From positions 291,873,533 to 291,937,532 of the forward strand of contig CM041778.1 of assembly GCA_023374045.1 (NCBI GenBank): a stretch of 64,000 nucleotides of DNA, read 5' to 3'. The position numbers and the translations under genes are program-made. Below, in pieces: positions 1 through 11,800 of this stretch. Under the pieces are notes generated by a model that did no database searches, was not told where the DNA came from, and was given only the letters and a program-made list of their open reading frames with translations. Numbering within the stretch: position 1 is the stretch's first letter; every line of letters begins with the position of its first letter. This DNA is from Limonium bicolor (lineage: Eukaryota > Streptophyta > Magnoliopsida > Caryophyllales > Plumbaginaceae).

Positions 1-465
1 GTTTCAACTATAACACGAGGCCCATCGTAGTCATTGATTCCAGATATAAAATTCAAGTTTTGTCAATTAAAAAATAAACAAAAAGTTCCGTATAGTATAG
101 AAGTCTAATACACTATTAAGTATTTATTATTTGATATTTTTATAACCATATAATAAATTACTTTCCATGCCAATATATAGGGCCCTCTCCCAACGAGACC
201 GCTGAATAGTATTCCCTGCCCATACGGAGTGTTCAGCAACATTCATACCAGAGTACGATTAGTGTGAAGTGGCCAACAGACAGTGATACATCTAATCCCA
301 TCCATCTGTCGATTGATGATGGGTACATACATTACTAAAGTAGTTATGTTACCGTCCATGGAGCACACCGGAAGAACTATATTGGAGCTCTCTATGTCAT
401 GGAAGATTTGTAGAATTTCTCATAAATTGGTTAAATGAAAAAGTACAATCTTCGCCAATAGAATG
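1..465. other. non-coding stretch, nothing recognised
   Basis: AT-rich sequence with no convincing reading frame, RNA gene or transposon end. It runs into the tandem array that starts near 466. Confidence 0.5.
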
Positions 466-1710
466 GCCTTAAGTTAGGTAATGCGGCATTACTGTCGTTT
501 ATAAAACCCCAGTTTTACATTAACCAATAGGGTAGTAAGAGACAAACTTTCGATTTACTGCTTTGAAAACATTGACCAAATACCCACATTGTCCACTAGT
601 TGTGTAATACTGGACAGACAACAACACAGAACACAGATATAGAAGTGATGTATATCACAGAACAAGAGATAGCAATAATTACAGCGGTGGCATTAAAGTG
701 CACTAGTGCACAGCCAGTGCCCAAAATATGGGTGGGCTCAAGTTAGGTACTGCATTGCTTTGAATACATTGACCAAATACCCACATTGTCCACTAGTTGT
801 TAAAATAAACAGAATGACGATGACCAAACGAGAGAGTGCATAGTAAATCCCCAAAAAATGGGTGGCCTCAACTTAGGTACTGTGGCATTACTGTCAATCA
901 TAAATACCCAGTTTTACATTAACCAATGGTGTAACAGATGAAAATCGATACTCTGGTTTGAATTCATTTACCAAATACCCACATTGTCCAGTAGTTATAA
1001 ACATAAACAGACAATAACATAGATATAGAAGTGATGTCGATGACCGTATGAGAGATACTAAGTTAGGTACTATAGGATTACTGTCATTCACAAAACACCC
1101 AGTTTTACATTAACCAACAGTGCAACAGATAAACTTTGACATACTGCTTTGAAAATGCCCACATTGTCCACTAGCTGTGAAACTAGACAAAACTACAACA
1201 TAAATATAGAAGTGATGTCAATCACCGGACAAAAGATAGTATTAATTAGAGTGCTGGCATTATAATCAACGAGTGCACAGTCAATCCCCCAAAAATGGGT
1301 GTCTCAAATTAGGTACTGTGGCATTACTATCAATCATAAATACCCAGTTTTACATTAACCAATGGTGTAACAGATGAAATTCGATACTCTGGTTTGAATT
1401 CATTTACCAAATACCAAAACATAAACAGACAATAACATAGATATAAAAGTAATGTCGATGACCACAGTCAATGCCCAAAAAATGGCCTGAACTTAGGTAC
1501 TATGGAAGCACTGTCATTCACATAACCCCAGTTTTACATTAACCCACAATGTAACAGATAAACTTCAATATACTGCTTTCAAAACATTGACCCAATACCC
1601 ACGTACAATATACTAGTTGTAACAAACTAGACAGACAACATATATACAGAAGTGATATCGATCACAGAAAGAGAGATAGTAATAATGACAGTGCTGGCAT
1701 TATAATGAAC
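466..1710. repeat. diverged tandem repeat array, about five to six units
   Basis: Units begin near 473, 735 (internally deleted), 868, 1058, 1304 and 1490. Each carries a block like TTAGGTACTGTGGCATTACT, then CCAGTTTTACATTAACCAA, then TACCCACATTGTCCACTAGT, and ends near ATAGAAGTGATGTCGAT. Unit length varies from about 185 to 390 bp through internal indels. Units 868 and 1304 resemble each other more than their neighbours, as do 1058 and 1490, which suggests a two-unit higher-order repeat. The array lies just downstream of the minus-strand zinc-knuckle gene. Confidence 0.8.
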
Positions 1711-1857
1711 AGTTAGGAAGAACCTCCCACCAAATGTTAAAGTTCAACGAAACACAAAATTTTTATAACACAGATATCCAAGAGTTCCATCCACGAAATC
1801 ACCAACCACTAGTAGCACCAAAGAAGAGGCATATAACAGACATACAGTGTTGTCCAA

Positions 1858-2748
1858 TTAGGGTACCCAAGGGAACCTAGGAACACGAGGTACATTAAAT
1901 CGATCCCCGCCTGGAAACATGTCCTGGAATGGAGTTTTGTTCCGAACGCGAACCCATCTGTTGCCTGCAGTTACAGTGTTGCTCTCTTCCTCGATCACTC
2001 TTTTATCTTCATCATCACCATCACATCTGTTCCATCGCAACCAAGGACCAAATTCGTACGGCTTTTTCTCACATTTGTCAGTATCGTCACACTCACTGAA
2101 TGAGTGATCGAGCATACCACAGTTGTAGCAGAATATTGGCAGTTCCTCATACAACACTCCAACCTCGAACTCCAATTCCCATGTCTGAACCCTAACTCTT
2201 CTGGCAAGAGGTTTCCTTGTGTCCAACTTAACGCATGCACGGCATCTCTGATTATCCAATTCTTCACCAGCAACAACTTCCCACTTTATTGGCCTCCCAA
2301 TCATCTCCCCTAAACAGCCGGCCATTACAAATGTTTCCTCATCTTTTGGAACACCCACAAATCGAACCCACAAGGTCAGGGATATAGGAACTTGGCTTTT
2401 AAGTGGTGTACAGGATAACGCTCTCTGGACCAGCATCGCCCGTAGACTGTAATGCCACCGTCCCATTTCTAGTGTGTTGATAAAATCTCGCATTTCATGG
2501 AATGTTATTGCGTAGTGGTTGAATGAAATAATTCTGACGTCTACCTTGCCAAGTAAACACCACTTGCTACATACATACACCCTTACGTATTCAGTGTCTA
2601 TTTCGAATGGGCATAGAATCCGCGCAACAACAGTCGCCTCTTTTCCGATCGAAGCATCAATCTTGCTCACGAAAGAATTATCGATCGTCAACGCTTGCTC
2701 AGCATGGTTTCTAGGCATTTTGTGATGGCATGCCATATTAGCAAACAT
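1858..2748 (-). CDS. stand-alone DUF4283 and CCHC-type zinc-knuckle protein
   Basis: An intact 296-residue reading frame. Residues ~38-165 have the DUF4283 pattern: VARILCPF, then GKVDV, EMGRWHY, LLVQ-like AMLVQRA, and LWVRFVGVP. Residues 207-220 form a zinc knuckle with C207, C210, H215 and C220 (CX2CX4HX4C), preceded by the usual YEELPIF. The C-terminal tail is acidic, then Pro/Arg-rich. In plants this domain pair is normally the gag-like, nucleic-acid-binding ORF1 of L1-type LINEs, but here no endonuclease or reverse transcriptase follows. The ATG at 2748 is the first in frame. A paralogue lies at 17615-18552 on the other strand, broken by one frameshift. It may be a retroelement ORF1 remnant or a co-opted host copy; the sequence does not decide. 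Confidence 0.75.
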   Translation of the reverse strand: MFANMACHHKMPRNHAEQALTIDNSFVSKIDASIGKEATVVARILCPFEIDTEYVRVYVCSKWCLLGKVDVRIISFNHYAITFHEMRDFINTLEMGRWHYSLRAMLVQRALSCTPLKSQVPISLTLWVRFVGVPKDEETFVMAGCLGEMIGRPIKWEVVAGEELDNQRCRACVKLDTRKPLARRVRVQTWELEFEVGVLYEELPIFCYNCGMLDHSFSECDDTDKCEKKPYEFGPWLRWNRCDGDDEDKRVIEEESNTVTAGNRWVRVRNKTPFQDMFPGGDRFNVPRVPRFPWVP

Positions 2749-4820
2749 GAACTGGATGAGGGAAACTCAACAGCGACGATTGCCTATAAGGGGACGGAGT
2801 TTGATACGGTTAGGGTGGTTGTTATCGAAATTTATAACGCCGCCGCCGGCCAGTATGTAAATCCTTTAAGAAGTCCAGAACATCTGCAACGCTTCGTTTT
2901 GTACAAATGAGAGAAGGTCAATCGTCACCGTGGCCGCTTCCAGTCACGAGAGCCGCTTCGCACGAGAGCCGCTTCGGCTTCGCTTCGCTTCGGGTGTCGA
3001 GTCGAGACCTTTTGAGTTTGCAACACAAAAAGCGACGGCTTATTAATTACTAATTTTAAATCAAAACTAATAAAAAATTAATATATCGAGTGTTTAACCC
3101 ACCTCTTAATAAAAAATTAATACTACTATATCGATTGCGAACCGTCAATCAGATTAAATCATGATGATGCTTCGATGAATTAATGTTTACTTATACCTTT
3201 CCAATGCAGAAATTTAACCATGCCTCACCACCGACTTTTGGCCATAAAGTTGACAACATGTTCATGTACGACTGTTTAGGTCGATCCAGGCACCGACTCT
3301 GGCGCCATCGCTGTTGGGAGGACAGTTCAAGTCATCATACTAATTGTATTATGTTTAATGAATTAAACAGCGTGAAATGAATACAAAATGCCCAAAGATG
3401 AACAGAAGAAACGATAGTCGTTAACCTCCATAGATGGGATGTTCGGTTGGACGTTGTGGTAGGTGTAGCTATGACTTCGGAGGGAGAATTTCGGGGTTTT
3501 GCTGCTTCGGCTCTGAACCTCGCTTCGCTCGTTTTTGGTAGACGAAGACGAAAGAGTAAGATTACTACAGTTGCGGGATAGCCAAACTTGCGCGGGTTTT
3601 TTTGGCGCCCGCACAAAAGGAAAAATAGTTGAATTAAAATTTCTGGGCTAATGTTTTGACAAATACCCGGTAGAAAAAATTTGTCTATACTGGGGCTGCC
3701 CCCCCCCCCCCCCACCTAACCGCTTCGCATCCCCCTCCCCCAACCCCCTAACTATCAATATCATTACTATTAATTTTGTATAATGTGTTGTGTTGTATAC
3801 TTGTATTTTATAGTGTTTTTTTAACTTAATGCATTTTCTATTATGAGTAAATGATAATAGACATAATCTTACCAGTATACCAACAGTAATATAATTTAAC
3901 GTATTTGAGTTCTTTAAAATCAATTAGTGTATGCATATATATTAACAATAATATATGATACTAATGGATTATGAAACATATTTAATTATGTTTTAGCATA
4001 TTTTAGCAATATATAGTTCAATAGGTATCAGCCTGCTATTTACCTTTAAATAAAGTATAGTAACGTCAGTATAATAACCAAATTAGATATCAATACATTT
4101 TTTATCATGGGCTATACACTTAATACTATTTTGTTACGAAATTCTATAGCACGGTTAAAGTTAATGTAGAATGACAAATACTCTTAATATAGTTAATCGG
4201 TATTATAATACATTTTGTAGGCTCCTCGAATTATCAAAACATGGCTCTGTTGTTGTTACTCGCCACGTACTTGACCTAGTCGATTAAAACTTGAACATAT
4301 CAATGCAGCGGACTAAACTTGCATAACAACTAAAATGGGTGTTATTGTTATTAGTCACCCATGTGATTTACAAGGCTACCAAATACAACACAATCTCAAT
4401 TGTGTCAACATCTGAGAGATAGTTTGATCCAATCTACAACACTTTAACAAATCCCGTGAACATTCTAAATTGTACTAACATTTTCCCTCGACACATTCTT
4501 AAACATAATCCAAAATACATTCCGTAAGGGCAGTATAACACTCACCACCCAATCCCGCACTCCAATGTAGTGTATCGCTTAGTACGCAATCCCGCACTCC
4601 AAATGTTGTTTTCAAGTAAGTGCATTTAACATGTTGGCCGTAAAAGGCTAAGCACATCTGTTAATTATGTCATCATGCAACCGTCAACCCGTCCTGAAAC
4701 ACCCTCGAGTTACTAGTTCAAGTCAATGTGTGTTCCATATCCATGCAATACACCTATAACTCATTCACACAACCAATCCAACAATTAGTAGGTATGTAGT
4801 GTTACAAGGGCTACTTCTCG
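2749..4820. other. intergenic, low-complexity patches
   Basis: 2749-2920 is the presumed upstream region of the minus-strand zinc-knuckle gene. 2930-3005 is a CTTCG/CGCTTCG-rich patch, with a similar patch at 3500-3530. A run of 15 C lies at 3699-3713, followed by a C-rich stretch to 3750. From there to 4820 it is AT-rich with no supported gene or element end. Confidence 0.5.
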
Positions 4821-4875
4821 TAGAGGTGGCAATTCGGGTTGATGATTGGGTTTCGGTTCGGTTAGGATTGTTTCG
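4821..4875 (+). mobile_element. hAT-like terminal fragment
   Basis: The stretch begins TAGAGGTGGCAATTCGGGTT and continues with GGTTTCGGTTCGGTT subterminal motifs, typical of short hAT-type plant elements. No partner end or 8-bp duplication was found. Confidence 0.4.
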
Positions 4876-5415
4876 TGCCAGTTCTGAACTATATAATATT
4901 CCGCTAGGGTCGGAATGTGTCGGCTGACCATCGATACATACCATCGAGCACGAATTCAAACAGTAACAAATGAACATATTAAGCGTGCACCATCCATATT
5001 GTCTTATCCACCAATTCTTCTACATTAGAAACCAAGACAATCCTCGGGATGAATCAGATGTCAGAATAACACAAAGTACACCATACGATATCGGGGGACC
5101 TAGCGTCCTAAAACCGTGCCAGTCCTATAATTCCTTAGCTATTGAGGAAGATCATGTAACAAAAAAAAAATACCATAAAAACCGTCAAACCATTTCGGTG
5201 CCTCTTGTATTCCCTTATCCATGTGTTAACCTGAACTACTTATTTTTTGTTATTGACCCCGTAATCACTTTTGAACATTCGAATCCGGAATTATCATTAA
5301 TAATCATTTCCCTTTGTTAGGAACTAATATAACAACGTTGTATTACTCTACCGCTTTTCGGAGTAATCTCTCCACTATCCTTATCTCATTTAAGCTGATG
5401 TGTCAACAAATAAGG

Positions 5416-5446
<31 letters not shown>

Positions 5447-5455
5447 TATTTATAT
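5416..5455. repeat. AT dinucleotide microsatellite
   Basis: A nearly pure (TA)n run interrupted by single G and T bases. Confidence 0.85.
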
Positions 5456-5624
5456 GCGTCTTACTCACTCATATAGATTTCACCTCCATTTGGTATTGAG
5501 AGAAATTGACCTTAGATAAACAACAGCATGGCCTAGTTTGTTACAAAAATTGAGCAAGCTCTTTTATGCAAATGTAAATGTACAATCTTCGCTCCTGAAA
5601 ACTGCATTCGCTTCTGATTCGTTA

Positions 5625-6130
5625 AAAAAACCGGTTCCGACCGGTTCCAGAGCGCTTCCGCTTCCCGTTCAGGGGCGGTTCCGGCCGGTCCTCAAAAAAG
5701 TGCACGCCTTTGGGTCAAAATTATGCCATTTTGACGTTTGACCAACGGCTAGTTTGACCGGTTCCAACGCGGTTCTGAGTCGGTTCCATAGGGTCGGGTT
5801 ATACAGTTGTAATACATTGGCGGTTACTGATGGTCCGGTTCTCGGACTGGTTCGGTCCCGAATCCCAAAATGTGTATTCATTAATGGTGGCCACAGGTCC
5901 GGTTCCACCAGTTCCGGTTCTGGTTCCACCGGTTGCGGTTCCGGAAAATGTGTATTCGTATTCGGAACCGGTCTGGGCGGTTCCGGTTCCGGTTCCGATT
6001 CCGGTTCTGAAATCTGGATTCGCTTCGGATTCGGTCAAAAAACCGGTTCCGGCCGGTTCCGGTTTCGGTTCTGATCGGTTCTTACCGGTTCCGGAGCGGT
6101 TCCGGAAAGATTCGATCGGCCCCAGTTGCT
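5625..6130 (+). repeat. GGTTCC-rich block, left
   Basis: About 500 bp built of GGTTCC/CCGGTTCC hexamers, all on the plus strand, with spacers such as GTATTCGTATTCGGAACC. The spacers recur in the block at 6595-6985. Open frames across it on both strands (Gly/Ser/Arg or Glu/Pro/Thr repeats) are compositional artefacts. The two blocks resemble expanded subterminal repeats of a non-autonomous hAT-type element. Confidence 0.8.
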
Positions 6131-6594
6131 TCGTTTTAGCTCCGATTTGAGATCCGTTTGAGCGCACGTTGCTCTTTTCATCCACTTTACTCCTAGGTAG
6201 GTTATTCTTCAAGTTTATAATCTTAAATGTGTAAGAAACAAAGACTTAGGAATTTTTATTGAATTTACAAAAAATAAGGAACAAAGAGAATTTTATTATA
6301 TGATTTACTGCCTCATTAAAAGCTTATTAGGTAAAAACCCATTGAGAAAACCTTAATAAGGAAAAAGAGTACAGCTACTAAGAGGTTACATGATTTCAAT
6401 TTGCAATTCTTAAAAAAAAATACATGGAAAGAAAGTAATACTAAATTACTAATACATTCTAAAATATTACAAGATAGAAGTCCTAAGTGGTGTTATCCCC
6501 ATTCATCTCATACCAATCATCATGTTGGCCTTCATATTCCAATGCGCGTGCTTCGGATCTAACGGCTATTTTCTTCAGAGGAGCGCGCCCCCGA
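6131..6594 (-). mobile_element. transposon interior with short coding tail
   Basis: This lies between the two GGTTCC blocks. It contains the motif GCCTCATTAAAAGC with AAAACCCATTGAGAAAACC and AAGAGTACAGC, a conserved non-coding stretch I associate from memory with plant DNA transposons. On the minus strand, about 6580 to 6488, a frame reads as an ordered tail (LKKIAVRSEARALEYEG, then QHDDWYEMNGDNTT) before a stop. At 6599-6614 lies the perfect palindrome AAAACGACGTCGTTTT. Assignment to hAT is tentative. Confidence 0.35.
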
Positions 6595-6985
6595 GACCCA
6601 AAACGACGTCGTTTTGGCCCGGTTCCAACGGTAATTTCAACCGGTTCCGGGGCGGTTCAGGTTCCGGTTCCACCGATTACGGTTCCGGTTCCGGTTCCCG
6701 GTTCCGAATCCGACGACGGTTCCAAGCGGTTCCAGCCGGTTCCGAGCGGTTCCGGTTCCGGGCCCGGTACGGGCCCGAATCTCAAAATATGTATTCGTAT
6801 TCGGAACCGGCTGAGGCGGTTCGGTTCCGGTTCCGGTTCCCACCGGTTCCCGGCCGGTTCCGGTTCCAATCGGTTCCGGGTAGAACCGCCGGTTCCGGGT
6901 AGAACCGGACCCGATGGTTCCGGGTAGAACCGGTTCCGACCAGCTTTGAATCCAGATGGGTTATGACCGGCTCCGGTTCAGATCG
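6595..6985 (+). repeat. GGTTCC-rich block, right, with hAT-like end
   Basis: A second GGTTCC block in the same orientation as the left one. It contains four near-copies of GGTTCCGGGTAGAACC at its right side and closes at about 6983. Read on the minus strand, the edge is GGTGGTAGAATTGGAACC, which looks like a hAT terminal sequence. Repeat R1 starts immediately to the right. Confidence 0.7.
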
Positions 6986-7002
6986 GTTCCAATTCTACCA
7001 CC

Positions 7003-7283
7003 GATAAATATCACGTATGAATTATTTTCTTTCACAAATTTTACCACCGATACAATACCCCCAACAAGTTTTAAAAATGACTTGTCAAACAGGATAACTT
7101 TTACTCTCTTAACCTTTTAATACATGACCAATTGCGGAGGTCTTCCACCATCTTATTATAAAAATGTACTCTTTGGTCATACCAAGGCATCATCTAGTCA
7201 CTTGTCACTCATCAGTTCCAGTTTTTTTGGCCGGAGTACAGAATTCTATACTGTATAGAGCTACATGACCGCACAGTGAAGTT
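7003..7283 (+). repeat. repeat family R1, partial copy
   Basis: Landmarks in order: ATAAATATCACGTATGAATT, AACTTTTACTCTCTTAACC, TACATGACCAATTGCGGAGG, TTGGTCATACCAAGGCAT, CAGAATTCTATACTGTATAG, AGCTACATGACCGCACAGTG. The same order recurs near 19.3-20.2, 43.0-43.5 and 60.2-61.8 kb. Confidence 0.8.
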
Positions 7284-7499
7284 AGAAATATATTATGACC
7301 ACATAATCTATGTTTTGCATTAGAGAAATATACTAAAGATGATCTTGTAAAGTTAGAAATAGTTAATAAATTGACATGCAACTGGTTCGACCGTGTGTTT
7401 AGCTAAGATTGTATGATATTTGTAACGGTTGGATAGTCTAACTACCCTTGTACTTAAGTGAATTAACATTTTATTTTTATTATTAACTAATGTATACTC

Positions 7500-7675
7500 G
7501 GGTTTCGGGTTAGGTCATGGGTTTACACCTCTATCCTAACCCAAACAACAAAATTAGCTCATTACCCCAACCCAAAAAACCGATGGGTCAATAATGAAGA
7601 CCATAAAGCGCAAAAGTATGGGTTTGGGTTCGGGTTGGGTTTCGGATTGGGTCAAAATTGCCATGTCTAGTTTTG
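7500..7675 (-). mobile_element. hAT-like remnant
   Basis: The right edge, read on the minus strand, is CTAGACATGGCAATTTTGAC followed by CCCAACCCGAACCC motifs. The left side has the complementary GGGTTTCGGGTTAGG. No clear target duplication. Confidence 0.4.
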
Positions 7676-7795
7676 GGTATGTTGCCAGATAAAGTAAGTT
7701 TTTAATTACACCTTTTTTTTCCAAAAAAATAAATCAAGCTTTACCTGGACATCTAAGATTAAGCTACCTACTGGACCGAACGGCACCTTAGTTGT

Positions 7796-8147
7796 AATTT
7801 TAAAGGGAAATTTCACAAAATAGCACTAAGTTTTTGCTTAATTCATGATATACCAATGTGTTTCTAAAATTATATAGGAGAACACCGAGTTTTCACTTAT
7901 TTCACCAGATAACACTCACATATTTCGTCAACTTCTCCGTTAATATTCCTAAAAAAAAGACTAAACTGCCCTATTATCAGTTAAACTAAGGTGGAAAAAT
8001 AACAAAGAAGTTAACAGAAGATATGATAGAGTGTTATCTGCTGAAATAAAAAAACTCAATGTTATATGAGTAATTTTAAGAAAACAATGCTATATGGTGA
8101 ATTAAGCAGAAACTGAATGGAATTTGGTTAAATTTCCCAATTTCAAA
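7796..8147. mobile_element. MITE with long terminal inverted repeats and 9-bp target duplication
   Basis: The element spans 7805-8138 (334 bp). Its two halves are inverted copies: it starts GGGAAATTTCACAAAAT and ends with the complement of GGGAAATTTAACCAAAT, and similarity extends about 160 bp inward. The flanks are AATTTTAAA (7796-7804) and AATTTCAAA (8139-8147), a 9-bp duplication with one mismatch, as expected for Mutator-type elements. It sits directly upstream of the leader of gene A. Confidence 0.85.
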
Positions 8148-8834
8148 ACAGCCGTCACCGACACGACTTACCCTTTACTTCCCCCCAAATTTCAATCTCC
8201 CAGTCTATGCCTGCGCGCTGAGTTCCGTCGTCTCCCCGCCTAATCCAGTCCCTCTCCTTGCAGCTATCTTTGCTTTCAATGCGTTGTAATTTTTGATCTC
8301 TGGTCGTTTCGGTAGTTAGTAATTTCGCACCACCTTCGGCGATCTCGCTACTGGGCTGTGGACGTCCAGTCCGTTGCTCAGCGTCACAGGTACAGTTCTG
8401 TAAAATGTCTAACTTCGTAAATCTTCTCCGCCCTGACTAAGGCACTTTATCACTGTCCATTAACTTTGCGTGCGAATGATTTTACACTGTTTTCCACCAC
8501 TTTGACTTGTTAGATTGGTGAACAATTGGTTAAACTAGTCCACTGACTTATTACGGACCTATGGTTGTTGTCTTTCTCATCAACCCATTCCTTTTTCCAA
8601 CTCTTGGAAGTTCAGACTATGTATCAGATGCTTGACGTTTACATGTGTGGTCCTTAATATGAACGGTTATCATATATGTCCACTGAGCCACTCTGGACCC
8701 AAGGTCGTAGTCTTTTACATCATTCCTTTCTTTTTTTCAAGGACCGAAATTACTGTTATGGCTGAGTTGTTGTCGTTTCCCTGTGTTTTCCTTAGTACGA
8801 ACGATTATTAGTCCACTCAGCCTTACTTGGTCAA
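8148..8834 (+). promoter_or_regulatory. probable promoter/leader region of gene A
   Basis: 8150-8390 is GC-richer than its surroundings and has no long frame, like a plant 5' leader. It ends GCGTCACAG|GTACAG, a plausible leader-intron donor. The intervening sequence to 8834 is T-rich, as plant introns are. No convincing TATA box was fixed; the MITE at 7805-8138 lies where a core promoter might be. Confidence 0.35.
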
Positions 8835-11800
8835 ATGGGTCCTAAACCATACCATACGGCAGCAGCCGAACGTAAGCTTAAAAGGAAGAAGGTTGCGCAT
8901 CAACAATCGGTTCATGATGATGTTGAACCCCAAGATGGGAAGCAGCAGGGCGCTGAGGACCGGCATCCCGACAGCTACCAGAACAAGTGCGCGCCCAAGA
9001 AGATGATTGAGATGGTCAATAATCTTGTCAACGGTGGTATATTATCAGAATTTAGGAAGGTTCTACGTAATACTGGGTTTATCGGTCTGACCAAGATATC
9101 AGTCGATCGTATGGATCGAGGTATCATACACAATCTGTTACAGTTGTATGACAAGGAGTCGAAGTCATTCCGTATCGGTGAAGGAAATTTGCTCACGGTG
9201 GGCCCTGATGACGTGAAGAGGGTGTACAATCTTCCATCGGGCAACTTACCAATCAAATTAAGTCCTAATCGTACGAGTAGGGCTAAACAACTTGGTGCTG
9301 AGATGGGACTGCGGTCCACCTTGCTGGCTCCATTGGCATCTGTGTACAGTAGGATCCTTTGTGAAAAAGATCCTGAAAAACGTACCAAGCTGTTTATCTT
9401 GTACTCATTAGGATGTGTACTCAACCCGTCCCCCAACAACAGAGTCAATCTCAACTACGCTGACTTTTTACATGATCTGGAATTGATTCCAAAATATAAC
9501 TGGTGTCAGCACATTTCAGACACCCTGATCGGTGGTTTAGACAAATATGCTGATTCCAAGGATGCAAGCCCTCTGCTCAAAGGGGATTTCCATTTTCTGT
9601 TTGTAAGTTACTCCTTAACACATTTGTAAATTCATTCTATGTTGTTTATGTGAGATCCATGATGCCGTAACAGTAGTACACACAACGCAGGTACATTTTC
9701 TTGACAGTGTACTGTTTGATGACGAAATACCTTCTAATGTTGTCCCAACATGTGGACTGTGGTCAACAGAACTAATAAAAGACAAGTTACGAGATCTGAA
9801 GTCGATTGAAGCGATACGCAGAGGCAGGGTTAAGTGTCCAGGTACATCCATTTGTAATGTGGGAACCGTCATCGGAAAACCCCAATACCCTGCACATCAT
9901 CATTCTACTGGTTGTGAGGATTTGGTTGAAATGGAATTTGACATGACTCTATCGGAGGTAAACGAGTCTTGCAGTGGACGACTGGTATTTGCCGAACTCT
10001 GTTATGTACATCTGTAATTTTAAATTTGGTCCATCTGCAGGCCACTGCAGCACACGCTGAAGCTGTATTAGAGTCCAACAGATGGAATCGAAGGGTTGAA
10101 ATGTTAAACAATTTCATCGGTACGTTGCTCAGGACTGCGGGTAAAGCAGAAGCCGATGGTGGGACAGAGGGTCAATTCAAAAGAAAAGCTAATTACGACG
10201 GGTGTATGGAAAATAGCTGTAAAACCATTGTTGTAGCACAGGTATGATATCCCAGCCATCCTCTATGTCATTCTTTTTGTGTGCCGTGCAGTTCGACACA
10301 CTGATGATTTTTGTGATAATTAATGGCGATACTTTTTTCGGTTGGAACCAAATTGTTGCTACAGTCTTCAATGATCCCAGGCGATGGAGATGAGAGCCAA
10401 CCAACTGGCGCGTATGATGTTGTACACATTAACCAGTCGGTGCCGAGCGTATCTGGTGATAGTCAGGTAACCGTCACTCATTTCTAGTATAATGAGGGTC
10501 TTTCAATGTCTTCTCTTAGACTATGGATTCTTTGCAGGCTGGTATGGATGGAGAGGATGGGGGTGCGTTATGTCCTGCGGTAGAGGAAAGATCAAAGGAT
10601 TTATCTGTACAGCGTATTGTGGAGGTTGTCGACAGCTGAGTGGGGTGATGGCCGGACCGTTAAAGATGTTGTTGGTGCAGGAATAGATCAAACTCTAGCA
10701 GAGAGCCGTGTGAACACGCATGCTGGAGATCTGGGGGTGATCAATCTGAACCTCCGGCCTCAGTTGATACGACAGTGGAGACTATTATTTCGAAGGAGAG
10801 TTTTCCCGAAAATAATGTAAAATTTACCAACACCAGTTCCAACATGCCCAGGCAAGTGAAGAAAGGACGCTGCCTGTGTTCACCATATGTCAATAACGGC
10901 GGGAGAAAGCGAACACCCAAGCTAAGTGGGACTGAAATCCAAATCTTGGAGTATGTCAGGGGAGCCGTGTGTGATCACCCGAAGTACAAGCTTAAACACA
11001 ATTTGCTGCTTACTTCCATATTAATGATGAAATTACGTTGACATATTGTCTGGTTAATAAACAATCTTGCTTTGCAGCAGTATGCAGGTCTTCTGTGATG
11101 ATTTCAATATACTGACTCAGCATGACATGTTAACAATAAGTGGTGACCGGTGGATAAGTACCAATGTTGTGAACAGTTTTGTCTACTATTTAAACCGTGA
11201 TCAACAAACTAAGAGTGTCTTCGATGCCATATTCATGCCCTTTTGTTGGTAATGTCGGTTCAATCCTACAACTCATCATTTCAAATTTTCGTTCCTAGTA
11301 TCTGATCTGAAGCATGATCTTATTATCTTGCGCATGACAGTCCCAGTCTTCAGTACTGAAAGATGTATCGTGTGATGACCAGTTCTTTATAAGCGATTTG
11401 ATAGTCTTCTCAAAAATCTTTGCATTGAAGCGGACACTGTCAAAAAATGTAAATACGTACGTACATGGCACCTTAATTCCAATTTGGTGGGTATGCTTAT
11501 TGTTTGAAATGTTCTAATCACTGATACTGACATTGTTAAGGGTTTGTTTTATTCAGTTTGTTTTCCCAGCGTTATATGAGTCACACTACGTCGTTATAAT
11601 CATTAACATGGAGAACAAACAATTTCACTGGGTAGACAGTTTACCTCAGTCAACATTGAACTTCAACCGTGCCAAAGTTCATCTCCACACTGGTAATTAT
11701 ATGCGATGGCGTAACCATGATTCTGCATATTTTCGTAATGGTTTAATCTTGTGATCCATTAACATTTTTTCGTCTTCATTGTCGACCACTGCAGTTGAAA

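Noticed and set aside
4970..5320. A 116-codon plus-strand frame
   Set aside because: No recognisable residues or motifs, A-rich runs, ordinary for AT-rich intergenic DNA.
5669..6927. Several 70-146-codon frames rich in Gly/Ser/Pro/Arg
   Set aside because: They follow the GGTTCC hexamer in all frames on both strands, so they are compositional.
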